64,000 nt of DNA from Lingula anatina. Its lineage: Eukaryota > Brachiopoda > Lingulata > Lingulida > Lingulidae. Position 1 is the first letter of the stretch, and the number at the start of each line of letters is the position of its first letter. The notes beneath the pieces are model-generated. The model did no database searches and was not told the origin of the DNA. It worked only from the letters and a program-made list of their open reading frames with translations. Location of the stretch: positions 710,245 to 774,244 of the forward strand of contig NW_019773513.1 in assembly GCF_001039355.2 (NCBI RefSeq), written 5' to 3'. A program made the translations under genes and the position numbers. Shown here in pieces: positions 1 to 12,900 of this stretch.

Positions 1-388
1 GGAACATGTGTAAGGTAATTTGTGCTATCCATATGAGTCGTTCGTTGGATGCCAGTTTCTTTTTTATTGCACGACATGTCTCAACACAAATATATTCTGC
101 TTCATATTCGGAATCAAAAGAAGTTTAAAAATACAAAAGAGAGAAAGACTTTGAGACAATACGAATTATGATATAGATAACCAGTGGTTACTAAATAACA
201 AGGACATATAAAATTCTACACACAACAAGTTCCTGTGGCCAGAAAACCGATATTTTTTTCCAGTTCTCCTTTCATGTTATTCAACTGTCTGACGTGTGGA
301 ATGGTCGAGTAGTTTTAGTGAGGTTTAACTATGCAATGATGTTGTTTTTATCGATGTGGCTTTTGGACACCAGATAATTGAAGTCCGT
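1..388. other. Non-coding flank downstream of TRPV-like channel gene A
   Basis: AT-rich sequence with no convincing reading frame. It lies just 3' of the minus-strand channel gene that ends at 389 and probably contains its 3' UTR and polyadenylation region. I see no structured repeat in it. Confidence 0.4.
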
Positions 389-2332
389 CTACGTTTTCGA
401 TGCTCTCCTTTTCTGTAGCAAACAAGGTTCGTGGTGCACTGGTAAAAACAACCGCCCGTCTTTCTCGATCATGCCTTTTTTCCATTTCAACATTACTAAC
501 ATCGGTCTGGTCATTGATTCAATGTCGTTCATAACTAACAGTTTCTGCAGGGACATTATGACGTCCTTGCTTTCGTACAACCGGGATACAGTTTCTGAAA
601 ACACAGCGATCATGAAGTTAATGGCTATGATCACTACTAAGGCTACATAGCCGATATGCATGTACATCACTACGAGCACAAAGGGCGGTTTCACGTCCTC
701 CGTGACATGCACCGTGTTCAGTATCATTTTGAATAGCGTGTAGATACTGGACGATAAGTCTTTGAAATCTGCACTGCATTCACTTCGAAAGAAAGAATAA
801 AACCCAGCCAGGAACGAGAACATGCACACCGCTGCAAGTAGGCCGACGTAGAGGAAATCGAAAAGAAGATGTCGGCCAATTTGAACGTAGTCTCCTAGTT
901 TAGGAAACAGTTGGAGTACATAAATTACTTGCATCATATTTAAAGCGCCGGCTGTTGCTAAAAGCACAAGGATGAATGCCTTTACACCGTCTGACTTGTC
1001 ATTTTGTATTGACAGAAGAAAAGATAAAACAATAAAAATATCGCTGAAGAAATATACGACTGTGAAAAAACGAGCGCTCACGATGGTGTTTTGCCTGTTG
1101 GAAAGTGCGAAGAAATAGATCGCGTACTGTTTGTGATTTAAAACTCTCATTTTTAAGACGGTTAGAAAAATTGTGCCGATGTTATACAAAATGTTTAAAC
1201 AAGAAAAAGTTAGACAAATGTAGACGCTTATTTGTCCTATCTGCCATTGCGTTTTGACAAAAATGTCGTTATGCAGGTCCTTCTCGCAATCCAAAACAGT
1301 ATCATTATTTATAAAGGTCGCCCAAGTCACGTCCTCGTCTTTAAATATATCATTGAACCAAATGTATATGATGGCAAACCAGACCAGCAGGGCATAGATC
1401 ACGGTAATTGCATCCGTGACAAGCAGCAAGACCCACATGCTTGAAACGCTGTTGCTGATCATCGTCGATATGACCGGCGATGCCATGAAAGAATGCAGAG
1501 CCGGATCCTTCAGCACGTGCTTATCGAATGCTGCTATGGCCTTTCTTGGCGCTATCATGTAGCGGCTCCAAGATTTGTTGGAATTTGTCACGTGGTACTC
1601 TGTGAGATCGTACCACGTGATTAAGTCAAACCCGCGTGTAACTTGTGGGAATCTGTAAATCCCCTCTGTATCTAGTATGGTCAAAGCCATTGTTAGCGAA
1701 GGAAGAATTGTAGCCAATTCCAGTGGAAGAAGTCCAGTTTCGTCCACTTGATGAAGAAGGACTTTCATACTGTCGCGAGACAACGTGTCATTTAGGTAGT
1801 CATACATACGTCTGTGTACGCCATCTTTACCAGGCCATTTATGGTTTGCCCAGACCAGTGCATGAATAATGTTGGATCCTTTGTCATCAACAGTAAGAAT
1901 ATTGACGTCATATTTCAGCAGTACGCCAAAGCAGTGAAAGGCCCCGTAAACAACCGTCAGAGATACGGGGGCAGAGAAAGCGGGAGATTCAAGCCGATGG
2001 AGAGCAGGCTGCTTGAATCTGGTATTTCTGTTACTGTCATACACGAACGGTGTGTTCACTAGGCGTTTGATGTCCGGTGCCGGCAGATTACCCAAGCAAG
2101 CTTCTAGTTCTGCAGCGTTGTCCGTGATCAATATGTCGTACAGGTCCCATCTGGTCTCCAGTGCTGGGTGCCCAGGTTTTGTTGTAACATTCACCTCTTG
2201 TGTATTACTGCTCGTACACTGATTTCTTGCGGATCTAATGAAAATATGGTCTTGGACACCGACATCAGGATTTCCAGCATCTAGTGAATACGAACTGAGG
2301 CTTAAGATGTCAGTGTCATCATCCAGATTCAT
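389..2332 (-). CDS. Divergent TRPV-like cation channel, paralogue A (intronless)
   Basis: A 647-aa uninterrupted reading frame, probably a plasma-membrane cation channel of the TRP superfamily. The cytosolic N-terminal half (about 60-290) is ankyrin-like, with the helix-turn segment NIIHALVWAN near 154-163 and LLPLELATILPSL near 201-213, as in TRPV ankyrin domains. Six hydrophobic segments follow: S1 about 296-327, S2 363-395, S3 419-443, S4 448-474, S5 488-514 and S6 551-582, with a pore loop at 525-545. S6 ends in NFMIAVFSETV, close to the TRPV S6 pattern. The usual GMGD-type TRPV filter is absent; the loop reads FKMILNTVHVTEDV. The gene has no introns, unlike most genes here, so it may be a retrogene or come from an intron-poor family. 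The closest relative in the window is the minus-strand paralogue at 21581-23578. Superfamily assignment is fairly secure; the TRPV subfamily is inferred from architecture. Confidence 0.85.
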   Translation of the reverse strand: MNLDDDTDILSLSSYSLDAGNPDVGVQDHIFIRSARNQCTSSNTQEVNVTTKPGHPALETRWDLYDILITDNAAELEACLGNLPAPDIKRLVNTPFVYDSNRNTRFKQPALHRLESPAFSAPVSLTVVYGAFHCFGVLLKYDVNILTVDDKGSNIIHALVWANHKWPGKDGVHRRMYDYLNDTLSRDSMKVLLHQVDETGLLPLELATILPSLTMALTILDTEGIYRFPQVTRGFDLITWYDLTEYHVTNSNKSWSRYMIAPRKAIAAFDKHVLKDPALHSFMASPVISTMISNSVSSMWVLLLVTDAITVIYALLVWFAIIYIWFNDIFKDEDVTWATFINNDTVLDCEKDLHNDIFVKTQWQIGQISVYICLTFSCLNILYNIGTIFLTVLKMRVLNHKQYAIYFFALSNRQNTIVSARFFTVVYFFSDIFIVLSFLLSIQNDKSDGVKAFILVLLATAGALNMMQVIYVLQLFPKLGDYVQIGRHLLFDFLYVGLLAAVCMFSFLAGFYSFFRSECSADFKDLSSSIYTLFKMILNTVHVTEDVKPPFVLVVMYMHIGYVALVVIIAINFMIAVFSETVSRLYESKDVIMSLQKLLVMNDIESMTRPMLVMLKWKKGMIEKDGRLFLPVHHEPCLLQKRRASKT

Positions 2333-3410
2333 AATGTTATAACGAATTGAGGTAACAATAGATTTCAGAAACAGTTGGAATGTTCTGCCGTTTTATCCTG
2401 ATCTGCACATTGAATCAAACGACCGATGGCGGTGGCATCTGAATGCTGTCTATGTTGCTCATTCCCTGTCCTCTTTATGCTCAATTACCTTTGTGTAAAC
2501 ATTGTTGAATGATTGATCGTGGTCTTGTTTCAAGTATATTCCCATGGTTCTTGGATACCTTTTTTGTGTTTTATAAGCCTGAGCAAAATAAAGGGGTTAT
2601 TTGATTTGCAAAGGAAGCTGCGGCGCTATAAGTAAATATTTCTCATCTGGTAAACGATCGATGGTTACGTCATAGCTTACGTCAATGTCATTATTTGAAA
2701 CAGTGGATATGAAAAATAATGACACTGACAAACCTAAAAAGTGAAACATACTTCCACCCTCTATGAATGAAACCAAACACATTGGTGTTTGAGACCAAGC
2801 ATGACGTATGTGTGGAAACGGCGTTACCGCAAAATTTATCGGTAAGCTGTCACATGTTTAACTGTCTCTCCGATGAATTGTATTTACATTTCGACCTGTT
2901 AAGTTTGTACGGAATTTCCAAACAAAAGGACCATTGTTCGGTTTTTCCATTTTGCCATTAATCAAATTGAAAGGAAACTGGTTTTACCGGGTACCAAATA
3001 CCAATCGAATATTCACAGTCAGGCTACCTATGCATACACTGTGAAGCGATAATTTAAGAAAAATTTTAGTTTTCCCGAATACCTTTGACACTGTGATATT
3101 AAAGCATTCAGTGGTTAACAAAGCGACGTATAGTCACAAGTGCCTTGAACGAACTTCTTATATAGTTCATATGCCCATAAACATTGGATACGTCTCTACG
3201 TACGACCACCAGGGCCTATTAAGGCGTTGCACAAGATCAATGTACTGAGTTGATGTCGTGTTTTAAGTTTTTAGAGTAAACTGTCTAATTTTATGGTTAT
3301 TAATGAAATATGACAATACTTGCACAAATATACTAGGGTTAAGTCGCTTTTGCATGTTTTTTTTTTTTTTTTTAATTACAATGCTTTCAACTTCATATGC
3401 TTTTACGCAG
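2333..3410. other. Intergenic or intronic sequence upstream of channel A
   Basis: About 1.1 kb with no convincing exon. It holds the 5' flank of channel gene A and the sequence leading to the first recognisable plus-strand exon at 3411. A poly-T run near 3358-3373 lies just before that exon's acceptor and probably forms part of its polypyrimidine tract. Short reading frames here show no domain or splice support. Confidence 0.35.
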
Positions 3411-5694
3411 GCGATGCCGAGGATGACTCGGATGAAGACTATGATGACCCGGATGCAGACGTGTTTGTATGGATGGCGATGGGGTCCAGCTCGGACATGC
3501 AGCACATGCAAGGTAACTTATTTCTTATCTGTGGTGTCGAAGCAGGGTACCTCATATTGAATTACTCCGTCGAACACACGCTCGCGAGCACACATACACA
3601 CACATGCACACACCCTCTCACATACACTCACGAAGGTCATGCATACGCACGCACGCATGCACACACAAGCACATACACACACACATTTAATCTGGAGATA
3701 AGACTGGACGGTACGGGTTGGTCTTTGCACCCTGGAGTACCTACGTGAGTTGATATATTGCTAACTGCCCAGTTTCTACTGTATCTCCGCTACCATCTAT
3801 AAAGGTTTAGTTATGAATTTTCCATCTGGTCATTAGTACATATGCACCCATGACCAGACACATTTTGTTCATTGTCATGGTACGTGCATGTGTGCAAGTG
3901 GTTTCACATCGTGGTTGGTACCGCGAGCCCCGTTATCGGCATTCACCTTCTGTTTTGCTTCAGATCACTACGAGGCTATCATGCAAGACATTGCCTACGA
4001 GGCCGCAGAAGTCACAGCGGGCAGAAGAGACGCCCCTCCTCGACTTCACTCAAAATACGCTGGCTGGGAGAGGCGAATGCAATACGATCAGAACGCCCAA
4101 CAACAACGTCCATCGGACGGCAGGAAGAAACGAAGGTCCAAAGGACGAAAACGAACGAAAAATGCAAAGCCGAGTGGTGCGCTGGACGGGTCACAAGAAG
4201 GCGAAGGTTTGCTTGTAGAGAAGTGTGCAGACCCCACCTGCGATGATTCGTACGACTGGAGCAACGATTCATTTTACTCCTTTACCAGCGACGACCTGGG
4301 GGAACCCGGTTCCAGCAGGACAAAAGCGTCCGGCCCGATGGAATATTACGATTCTGGAGAAGACGAATATGAAGACCGACAGCAGTCTGGGGCAGCGGGG
4401 AGGGTCACTGCGGAGAAAGAGAAACATCGGGTGGCTGGCAAAAATAACCGCGACCGCGATGAATCTATCAAACAAAAACAATCTCATCGTACCCAAGACC
4501 AAACTAACATGCATAGAGACAAGGGTGCGATTAAGTCGACGCAGGATTCTGGTGGCTTTGGAAGCAAAATAATAATCCAGGACACATCTGGGGGATACGA
4601 ACAACAAGGTGCTGACGGTGTCCAAGGTGTCGGTTCAAAGCGTCCATCTCACTTGATGTCGCCTGTCCGACAGGCCAAGCAGCACGTGAGTCGTATAACG
4701 GCAGACCTCAGCGACAGGTCTGTAGTGTCTCCAAGGAACACGAAGAGCAGATTACAGATTCTTAATCCGGCGGTCAAGAACAGGACAGGTCAACCCAGTA
4801 CAAGGCAAGGCAAGTTGGAGGCGCCGCGTTTTGCTGTTGATAAATCGGGTACGTTTCAATTAGACACGCGCATGAGTGAATAACACCAATATCCGGTAAA
4901 TTTTAAGCTAAGCCTGACCTCTGTACTTTTGGTGATGTACCATGCAAAAATGTAACTAAATAACTGATCCCAACAATGTGGTATAAATTTCAATTGTGGT
5001 AGCATGCATGACATGGATTTGTTTTTACCACTGACACATTTTTTTTAAACACACTCACACTCAATGACTTTAACCATCAGGTTACTCCTTAGATGACCAG
5101 TCCTCACAAGTGGACACCGTGACCGGTACGGCTCAGGTGGAGATCGATATTGATGTGCAGAGCGTCCAGGAGACCCACTACCGTCCGGCTAAGGCCCTGA
5201 AACGGCAAGAAAGTGTAGCAGTCAGGCAGGAGAAAATCACACACAAGTAAGCCGCCAAACATTCATCCGCGACCTGTACAATGTTTGATTCACCGTGTAA
5301 TATATATTTATAAAATAAAATAAATAAATAAATAAAGCTTTAGTTTTAATTTGTGTACAAATTGAATACATGCACCGTTACTTTACATGGCCAGAAGTTT
5401 AAATGTACGTACTTAATACATATATAAAAATGTACAAATATACTTGACTTACTATTCGAGGCAACTACTGGCTTACATTCAATATAACGTAGTAACAGGA
5501 AGGTCCGAAGGTTTTGTAATGTAATTTAATTAAGGTATTGACTGTGGTGTTTGCAATCTTTCTATGAAAATCACATGAATACTGCAAGATATATATATAT
5601 ATATATATGAGTAAAATGTAATTCACTTGTGCTTTCAGTAGTCGCAAAGCGGACTTAGAAGCGGGTGGGTCATTGAAAAAAGACGCAAAAGCAG
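3411..5694 (+). CDS. Exon cluster of a Ser/Lys/Arg-rich low-complexity protein, 5' part
   Basis: Four consecutive exons with matching phases: 3411-3512, 3964-4848, 5081-5246 and 5639-5694. Donors are gtaact, gtacgt, gtaagc and gtaagt; acceptors end cgcag, ttcag, atcag and ttcag. The phase-1, phase-1 and phase-2 joins keep one open frame. The product begins with an acidic stretch (DDSDEDYDDPDAD), then the segment DHYEAIMQDIAYEAAEVTAG, then a long charged, probably disordered region rich in Arg, Lys, Ser, Gln and Gly. It includes a basic run near 4121-4170 (GRKKRRSKGRKRTKN). No known domain is recognised. The first exon and start codon were not found; since the 3411 exon starts in phase 1, at least one upstream exon is missing. 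The last exon ends in phase 1, so the gene continues downstream, perhaps to 16431 and beyond. Coding nature is supported by splice phases only; function unknown. Confidence 0.6.
3591..3690. repeat. CA/TG-rich microsatellite in an intron
   Basis: Imperfect CA-rich tract with interspersed acacac, acgcacgc and tacaca blocks. It lies in the intron between the 3411-3512 and 3964-4848 exons. Open frames reading through it are artefacts of the dinucleotide repeat. Confidence 0.7.
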
Positions 5695-6007
5695 GTAAGT
5701 TATCATAATGGTAGATGTAAAGAAATTTTATTAATATAATTTTGTTAATATCAGGAATGATGTTACAATGTTTCCTTTTGATCTAGGACTATTTTCACTT
5801 GTCCACAGGGTTTACGTGTATAACCTCATCTTAGGTGTTCAGGGACGTAGGCCGATTTGGGGGGGGGGGATAGGCAATGGAGCAACCCCTTCAGATTTCT
5901 TAAAGAGACTTTTAAACTGTAAAGCTATTCCTTTTTTCCCAGTCCATCAGAGTGCTTTTTAAGGAAGTGCCCAGTTGACCACTTCAAGCGGTACAAATAA
6001 CCTGCTT

Positions 6008-6009
<2 letters not shown>

Positions 6010-6043
<34 letters not shown>

Positions 6044-6045
6044 AT
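6010..6045. repeat. AAAT tetranucleotide microsatellite
   Basis: Perfect or near-perfect aaat tandem tract of about nine units in non-coding sequence. Confidence 0.8.
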
Positions 6046-6806
6046 ATATAAACCAAACAAACACATACATTTTAGAATAAAGTATTTGTTAGCCTTCAAC
6101 AGCCCACACAACATAATGTAACCTGAGGAGGTATCGAAATAAAGATTTGCAGATCAGTAGAGAAGCGTCGTCATCAGGATACAGCGAGACAAGCTTAACC
6201 CGTTGACCCCTGTTTTGCCATTCAACATGCGAATACTAGATTGCATAAATAGCACTTTATGTAGTAATTTCCTCCGGGGAAATAAGCAATTTATTAGAAG
6301 CATGGCGAGAATTGACCATCCGCCCAATGTCATTACTTGATTATTTTGTTTGAACTCGTGCCCTGTACATGTACGTAGGTGAGAAGATTGCCAGCATTGT
6401 CTTTTACTGAATGAAAAAGAGGATTAACACAATCATATTCTTAGGTCCTCTTCAAGTGCACACGTATTTGACTCTTACATATCTTCTTGCTTTTAAGAGT
6501 TTCGTAAAAGAGAGGGAAGCATATACTATTTCCCTTTCGTTGTCTGCATCATGAATATTTTAGCAGCTTGGATAATATGAATAGAATCGAAACCAAACTT
6601 TGCTCGATCTCGATGGAACATGACACGATCCCCATAATATGACATTTATATTTACTTTATATCGAGTGCCAAAAGTTCGATATTTTTCTAAATACGCGGA
6701 AAATGATTTCGTTGGGATTAATTTAGCATCATATATATATGTAGTAATCGCAGAACCAGAAGACCCCTCATTCAGTTTCTGATGAGATGACTCCCCCCAC
6801 CCCTTC

Positions 6807-6811
6807 AAAAA

Positions 6812-6858
<47 letters not shown>

Positions 6859-6859
6859 A
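6807..6859. repeat. AAAT tetranucleotide microsatellite
   Basis: About thirteen tandem aaat units directly following a C-rich run (ctccccccaccccttc). Tails of this kind are common at transposon insertions, but I see no flanking duplication. Confidence 0.8.
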
Positions 6860-7765
6860 GACAAGCAAAAAGGGACTAAATCAAGGAACTAGAGCCCCAC
6901 ATATGGTTGGTAAAAGCTATCTTCTGTTTTTTCTGCCTCAAGGGCGCTGGGCATTTTGTGTATCCTTCCTACACTCGCTCCCCCTCTTTAGCAAACTCCT
7001 TGAACCCCCTCTTTTCCGCTACAAATATGAAATATACGAATTGTAATTTAGCATGATGCATTGTATGATTGCACTGCATTGTATTTGAATCGCATAATAT
7101 TTTACTGTAGAACAATGAAGTCTTTGCAATTCTCTGCAGTATTATTTGATGTAAATAGCCATCCACATATAGTAAAAAAAAAAAAAGCCAGAAAATATCA
7201 AAGCTTGAAACATGATTTATTTATTGATCGATTTGGCAATTATGCTAGAGCTTTCATCTACAAAGTTGCTAAGCCTTGGCTTTAATCTTCCAATCAGCTA
7301 GCGTGACATTTACCCAGATGGATTATTTATTGGTAATTACTATATGATAATCTCCAGACTGAGGTGTCAATTACAACGTGAATTCGTTTCTCTTGACCAG
7401 CCTCAAGCCGGTTATCATCTGCTTTGGAAAACAAAAGAAAAAAAGAAATTGTATATAAATCTATCGTTGGGTATAAGGAGCTCTTTGCCCAGGTACATCT
7501 ACAACCGTGTTTATATAGAGCTCGTATAAGGTGTGAGGAGGAATGGAATCTATTAATATTTGAGTAACATACGCCAAGCCGATCCAACTGCTCTTGGTTT
7601 TCAATATGCAGTTGAAAATAAGATATTTTTTATCACATGTGTTACATGCGTATTTTATTAGATACCATTGCTGAGAATGAATCCAAAAATAAAATATGAT
7701 ACGACACGCCTCCATCTACTTCAGTTGATTGAATTACCGTGACACAATATTTAATTATTACTTTA

Positions 7766-7830
7766 TATTATTATTATTATTATTATTATTATTTTTTTTT
7801 TTTTTTTTTTTTTTTTTTGGGGGGGGGGGG
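7766..7830. repeat. Compound ATT / poly-T / poly-G tract
   Basis: An ATT trinucleotide run passes into about 27 T and then about 12 G. The tract is low complexity and prone to sequencing-length error. Reading frames through it are not genes. Confidence 0.8.
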
Positions 7831-7906
7831 TCAGAAGTGTTTTATCATACCGTATGCATACCGTATATCGTTACAGTCTTTCATTTATTTTTCTAAAACT
7901 CGTCGG

Positions 7907-7935
7907 CAGGGGCGGATCCAGATATTTTTTCTGAA
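7907..7935. mobile_element. Isolated hAT-like terminal motif
   Basis: The segment caggggcggatccag matches the ends of the short DNA elements at 50053, 56051 and 57042. No partner terminus was found nearby, so this is a fragment or solo end. Confidence 0.4.
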
Positions 7936-8459
7936 TCCATAGAACAATAATTTGGACTATTGGTCTAACACCAATATGTCATTAAGTAGGCGCTGTTAAT
8001 CTGAAGTACAGACTTGACATTTAATATGGAATATTTTTTTCGAAATAATTTTTTATCAGTTTTTTCCTATTTTGCTGACTGCTAAATGAAAATAAGGATT
8101 AAAATCGTGTTTTAATAACTTTAAATTATCTCTTTGATGTCATTGTGACATCAGTTCATTAATGGAATTCGCCAGAGAAGCAAACAAAAGCACATTGCCT
8201 ATTCTATGTACCCTAGGTTCTAGATTCCGGTATTGTCAGCTCGATCTTGATTTCATATATAACCCATATCAAAAGCGACTCCACCACGAGGTATATTTAG
8301 CAAGCTAGCTTTTACGTTTCTCTGACACTCAGGGTAATTCTATGTCATACGACTCCCATTAAAAGAGACATTTTGGATCTCCATATTTTCCAAATTATCG
8401 TCTGTAAAAGGGTAATACGCTCCACAAAAGACCCCCATGTCAGTTGCTAGTCACAGTAA

Positions 8460-9300
8460 TGGTCGTTGTTACGCCTGGCCTCTTCGTGGCTGTTGCCAGG
8501 GCTCTCAAGGGCAAGGCATTTCTTGGGGGTAGGTTTTTAGAGTTCAATCTGGATTAGCATTCCAGGCATCGGTCTAAAATTGTCCAATCTGGTCCAGTTT
8601 TGTTGTAGGACATGTAGGCAGTTGATTGGTGAGTAATGGTCTACCGAAATATTGTCTATGTGGTTCAAATGTGGCGATTTTGATGACCAGGGTAGCTGCT
8701 CATTCCCTTGGTTCTGTAAGTTATCTGCTATTAAAAGTGCTCTGTGTGAACCTGCAACCTCATCGTGCAACCTAGAATTGTTCCTAAGGTGCCCCCTATC
8801 AAATGATAGTCAAGTGGTTTCGAGATTATTCCTTTATTTAATCTGGTTCAGGTTTTCGTCAATGACTACCGTTGGTGTTTTGGCACCAATATGGAATCTA
8901 CTCCAAATACTGACGCTGTCAATCGCCCTTGTCACTTTAGACCCGGCATATGCTTCGTCGTAGGCCTCCTCTGGATATCTGTAAACTCTGTTTTGACTAA
9001 TTGGGCGGTACAGGTGAAATCTGACCTCAATAAAGAAAGCCACGCAGTTTCAGTGTTCTACCCAGAATCGTTCATGGCCCCCAATTCATTAGAGAAACAG
9101 ACGACGATGTTTTGCTGTATACAGTGGGTACCTCGGAGGTCATTTGGTGTTCTTACCTGCTAAAACCAGTTTGGTGTTCGCTAAGGACTTTGAAAAACGC
9201 ATTTAAGTGGCAATTTACCCCTCGTTCTGAACGGACTAAGTGTTATTTGTTTAGTTGCACCAGCGTATCCCGAAAGACAGTGGGTCCTGTACCCTGTAGG
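8460..9300 (-). pseudogene. Degenerate Tc1/mariner-like transposase
   Basis: Reverse-strand frames contain fragments of a Tc1-type DDE transposase. The block at 8834-9043 includes RFHLYRPISQNRVYRYPEEA and KTPTVVIDENLNQI. The block at 8537-8770 includes HRALLIADN and LPWSSKSPHLNHIDN. Family members normally read FTDESRF, QHDNARPH and SPDLNPIEH at the catalytic positions. Here the first Asp region reads FFIEVRF, and the last block has His for Asp and Asp for Glu, so catalysis should be lost. Stop codons separate the blocks. I did not locate terminal inverted repeats. It lies upstream of the plus-strand GRL101-like receptor and is a dead insertion. Confidence 0.8.
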
Positions 9301-9963
9301 TAAAATTTTGATACATTGGGGGTGACCTCTGTGTAGGTACATCAGTCTGGGCATTACTCTATAAAACTGTGGGGACCGTTATGTTTGGCGCTATGATCTG
9401 TCTGGTTATGTCTGTCTTTTTCGCGCCATTCTGCCTTAGATTAACAAATTTGTAATGCACTACTTGACTCGTCTTACGCACTGCAAAACTGACCGCTTGC
9501 ATGCAAAATTTCAAATTCTTCTATGCAGTAGTTGCCGAAATATGGATACTTTTTTGACAGAACCAAGCTTTGCCTAAGCCAAGCTTTGATCAGCCCAAAG
9601 GAACACTACCCAATTAAATCACTGCAAATTACATAATGTAATTGGTAGTGACACACCTGACTGCACACTTTTACATTCACCCATCTTATATGAGATCGGA
9701 GTTTTTTGAAAAAAGAACGTATTTTTATCTAGGTATACCTTCGAAACTAAAATATTCCATATTAAATGTCAAGTCTGTAGTATCCAATCCAGTGGGTCGA
9801 TCGTCAGAGAGGCTATCTGAGCTGTCATTCAAGTGTCGTTATGATACATGGACTGTCCCAGCCTTTATCCACAGGGCACATATTACTACACATGCGCACT
9901 CGCGTTCACACTCGCGCAGTTCATTTTCATTGACGATTAATCAGAAGCCATCCCTCTCCCATC

Positions 9964-12900
9964 ATGATAGGACTTACATTGGTGGCTGGACATTTTCAAG
10001 CGATGGACGCAGTGGCACTAAACGTATACTTCTACCTCCCCATCCTCCTTGTATTTACTGCATTCAGCGACCACAAAGTGGACGGCATAAGATTTGTTGT
10101 ACCTGAAAGCGGTGGCGATTCCTATTCAGCTGGGCTATTTCTAACCAAAGAAATTGGAGTGCCATCAAATATGCTGGCCAGCGTTCGCTTCGCCAAATTT
10201 GACCTTGAGCTCTCCGACGGATGCGACAAAGATTACGTGGTGATTACTTCGCGCAAAACACCGTTTTCTAACAGCCTAGCTAGAACTATATACACGCTCT
10301 GGGGAGCTGTATGTGGCACGCATTCGTATCTCGAACCCAGTATTCTTAATGTTCAACTTTACTTGAACGCTTCAGTTGAACTTATATTCAGTAGCGACCT
10401 TGATGCACACGCATCAGGATTGGAGGCTGACATAGAAGTGGTGTTTAATAATGAAGATCGCGAATTGGCGTGTGCGCACGTGGTGACGTCACCATATGAA
10501 GGGTGGATCCGAGTCCACCGTGGTTATTCTACGGCGGGATGCAAGTTTTATCTTACCGCTCCTGCAAAATATGTCTTGCAAGTCAGACTTGAAAAAGGAC
10601 ATGGTGTCCTCTGCGGTTCATTTATATTTTATGACGTGACGGAATTTAATGAAGTGAGGTTGCACACTCATGTCATGAATAGCTCTACGCAATTTTTATC
10701 CCTTCTTGGAAATTACGACCAAATGAGCATTGAATGGGTACCATGCGCCACCGCGCTTCAAGACGACGTACGTGTCGAATACAAAGCCATTTCCCGTAAA
10801 ATGGTGGAACCATTTTCATGCGACCAAGAGTACAACCTTTTTGAGGGGAGCTGTTATCGGTTAAGGAATCATGATCAGCCAGTCACGTGGTCTGAAGCTG
10901 AGACCGAGTGTGCGAGAGATTCAGGCCATCTTGTCAGCATACAGACACGGCGAGAAGCTCGCTTCCTGGGCCGATTTCTTAATAGATTTGAAAATTTGTA
11001 TCATCAGGATGCATGTTCTAATTTCTACTGTACCAGTGCAATCTACATAGGGCTTAAATCTACAAACCAGGTAAGCTTTTTTCATATTTAACAGTTTGAA
11101 CAGTGAAGGTATAGCCTTACAAGCATAATGCCTTTTAAAGTATTGCAACGTTCCTACTAGTAGATTTTGATACTAAAAATCCTTTATCAGCATACTTCAT
11201 AGTAAAGCGCAAACAATAAAACGCTTGATAATAAAGAACATAAAATTTAGATAATAAAATTATGGAATATATTCAATGAAATAACGCTACCATGAAGTGG
11301 GTTATAAATTGTTTCGTTCAAATATTAGTAGAATGTTTTGAAGCTAATATACATGTATATGATATCAATGTAGGCACAAGATCAGGGGCCCAATCGATTA
11401 TTAACGACTGCTTCGTGAAACGGGCCCCAGAATCGTTAGATGAACTCTGTGTTACCCGCGGGCAGCGCCCTGGGACAACCTTATTTGTGCAATAAGGCGC
11501 ATTCACATCGGTGTGCGTGTGTTTTGGTTGATGTGTGTGCGTGTATGTGTGCGCGTGTGTTTATGTATGCGTCCGTGTGTGAGTGCGTAGGCTTGCGTGA
11601 GTCTGCACTCGCTCCCTCGCGCACACGTGTGTGTATATGCGTCTGCCTCTTTGGGATAGTTGCATTTCCACCTCTCTTCTCAATATTTCTTTCTTTCAAA
11701 TTTAATTCCAGGTATATAACTGGACGGACGGAGGAGCTTTCGTTCACAGTGAATGGTATGGCCCAAAAATTTATGGATTCAACTCCTATAAGATTCCTTT
11801 TTTACTGGAATCAATTGTTTCGGAGGAAGTACTGCAACCGGCTCAGGGCGCCGAACGTGATTGTACTATTATGATGGCGTTTCTATCATGCCCAAATTTG
11901 TCTCACGGCAAAACACGCTGGGGTAACTGGGTTAAAGTCCCTTGTCACCAGCCAATATGCTGTATGACCGCCATCTGTGAGAAGCCTGCAGCCCCGGTTA
12001 CAAAAACAGATTCAAGTACAGGCATTTCCAAATCTTTTCTGACAAAAGGCATAAAATCACACCGGTATACACACAATGAAACGTTCTGTCCAGAAAGTTG
12101 GGTGTACATAGCAGGGCGCTGTTTGTTTCTTTACACCTTGGCCCAGATTGAAGCCTTTTTAAGGGTTGGCAGCAGAACTACGTATGTCTCACATTACCAT
12201 CCACGATATTGGCGCTTACCGGCCGGCAGCAACCTCGCCTATAGCGCCGCTGTAGAGGCATGCAGGTCTCTGAATGGAGATTTAGCCGTCTTTAACGAAA
12301 CTTTAGACAAGAACCAAGATATTCTTCAGTATATCAGCATTTGGGGCAAAGAACTCTCTTGGATATCGCCAAGTACACGGAAATTATACGGTTCCAAATT
12401 GCTCTCGGGTATCTCAGCAGTGTGGGTGAGATCCCAAGAGAACCAGTGCAGAAGGCTTATATATGTTAACCATTCATTCATAAACGATGAGGACGGTTTA
12501 TGCCAGCATCCCGACCATAGTGAGTCACTCTTGGCTCTTTGTGAGACAGATACGAAACAGAGCGTTGTCAACTGCTCACAACACCAATACAGGTGTCAAG
12601 ATGGCAGTTGTATATCTACTGTTAATGTGTGTGATGGAACCTCAGACTGTGCCATAGGGGAAGATGAGAAGAACTGTACTTGTGGACAACACACCTACCA
12701 GTGTTCCGATGGCACGTGTATCCCAATTAGTAAAGTATGTAACCATGTCAATGACTGTCCCAATGGTACCGACGACGAGAATTTTTGTGTCTATCCACCT
12801 TGTAAAATTGGCCAGTACAGATGTAACAATGGGCAGTGCATTAGTGGGGAAGAAAGGTGCAACATTTTTAAAGACTGTTTCGACGGTTCTGACGAAATTC

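Larger units (their letters stand above)
5695..9963. other. Long intronic or intergenic stretch with simple repeats and a transposon relic
   Basis: About 4.3 kb without a supported exon. It contains AAAT-type tetranucleotide tracts (6010-6045 and 6807-6859), an ATT/poly-T/poly-G compound tract (7766-7830), one hAT-like terminus near 7908 and a decayed Tc1-like transposase (8460-9300). If the exons at 3411-5694 and 16431-18430 are one gene, this is the start of a roughly 10.7-kb intron. Confidence 0.45.

Noticed and set aside
3591-3748. Frames rich in Thr-His or Cys-Val across the CA tract
   Set aside because: Composition comes from the dinucleotide repeat, and the exon evidence ends at 3512.
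11440-11874. 144-codon frame rich in Cys and Val
   Set aside because: It runs through GT-rich intron sequence and overlaps receptor exon 2 in a different frame.
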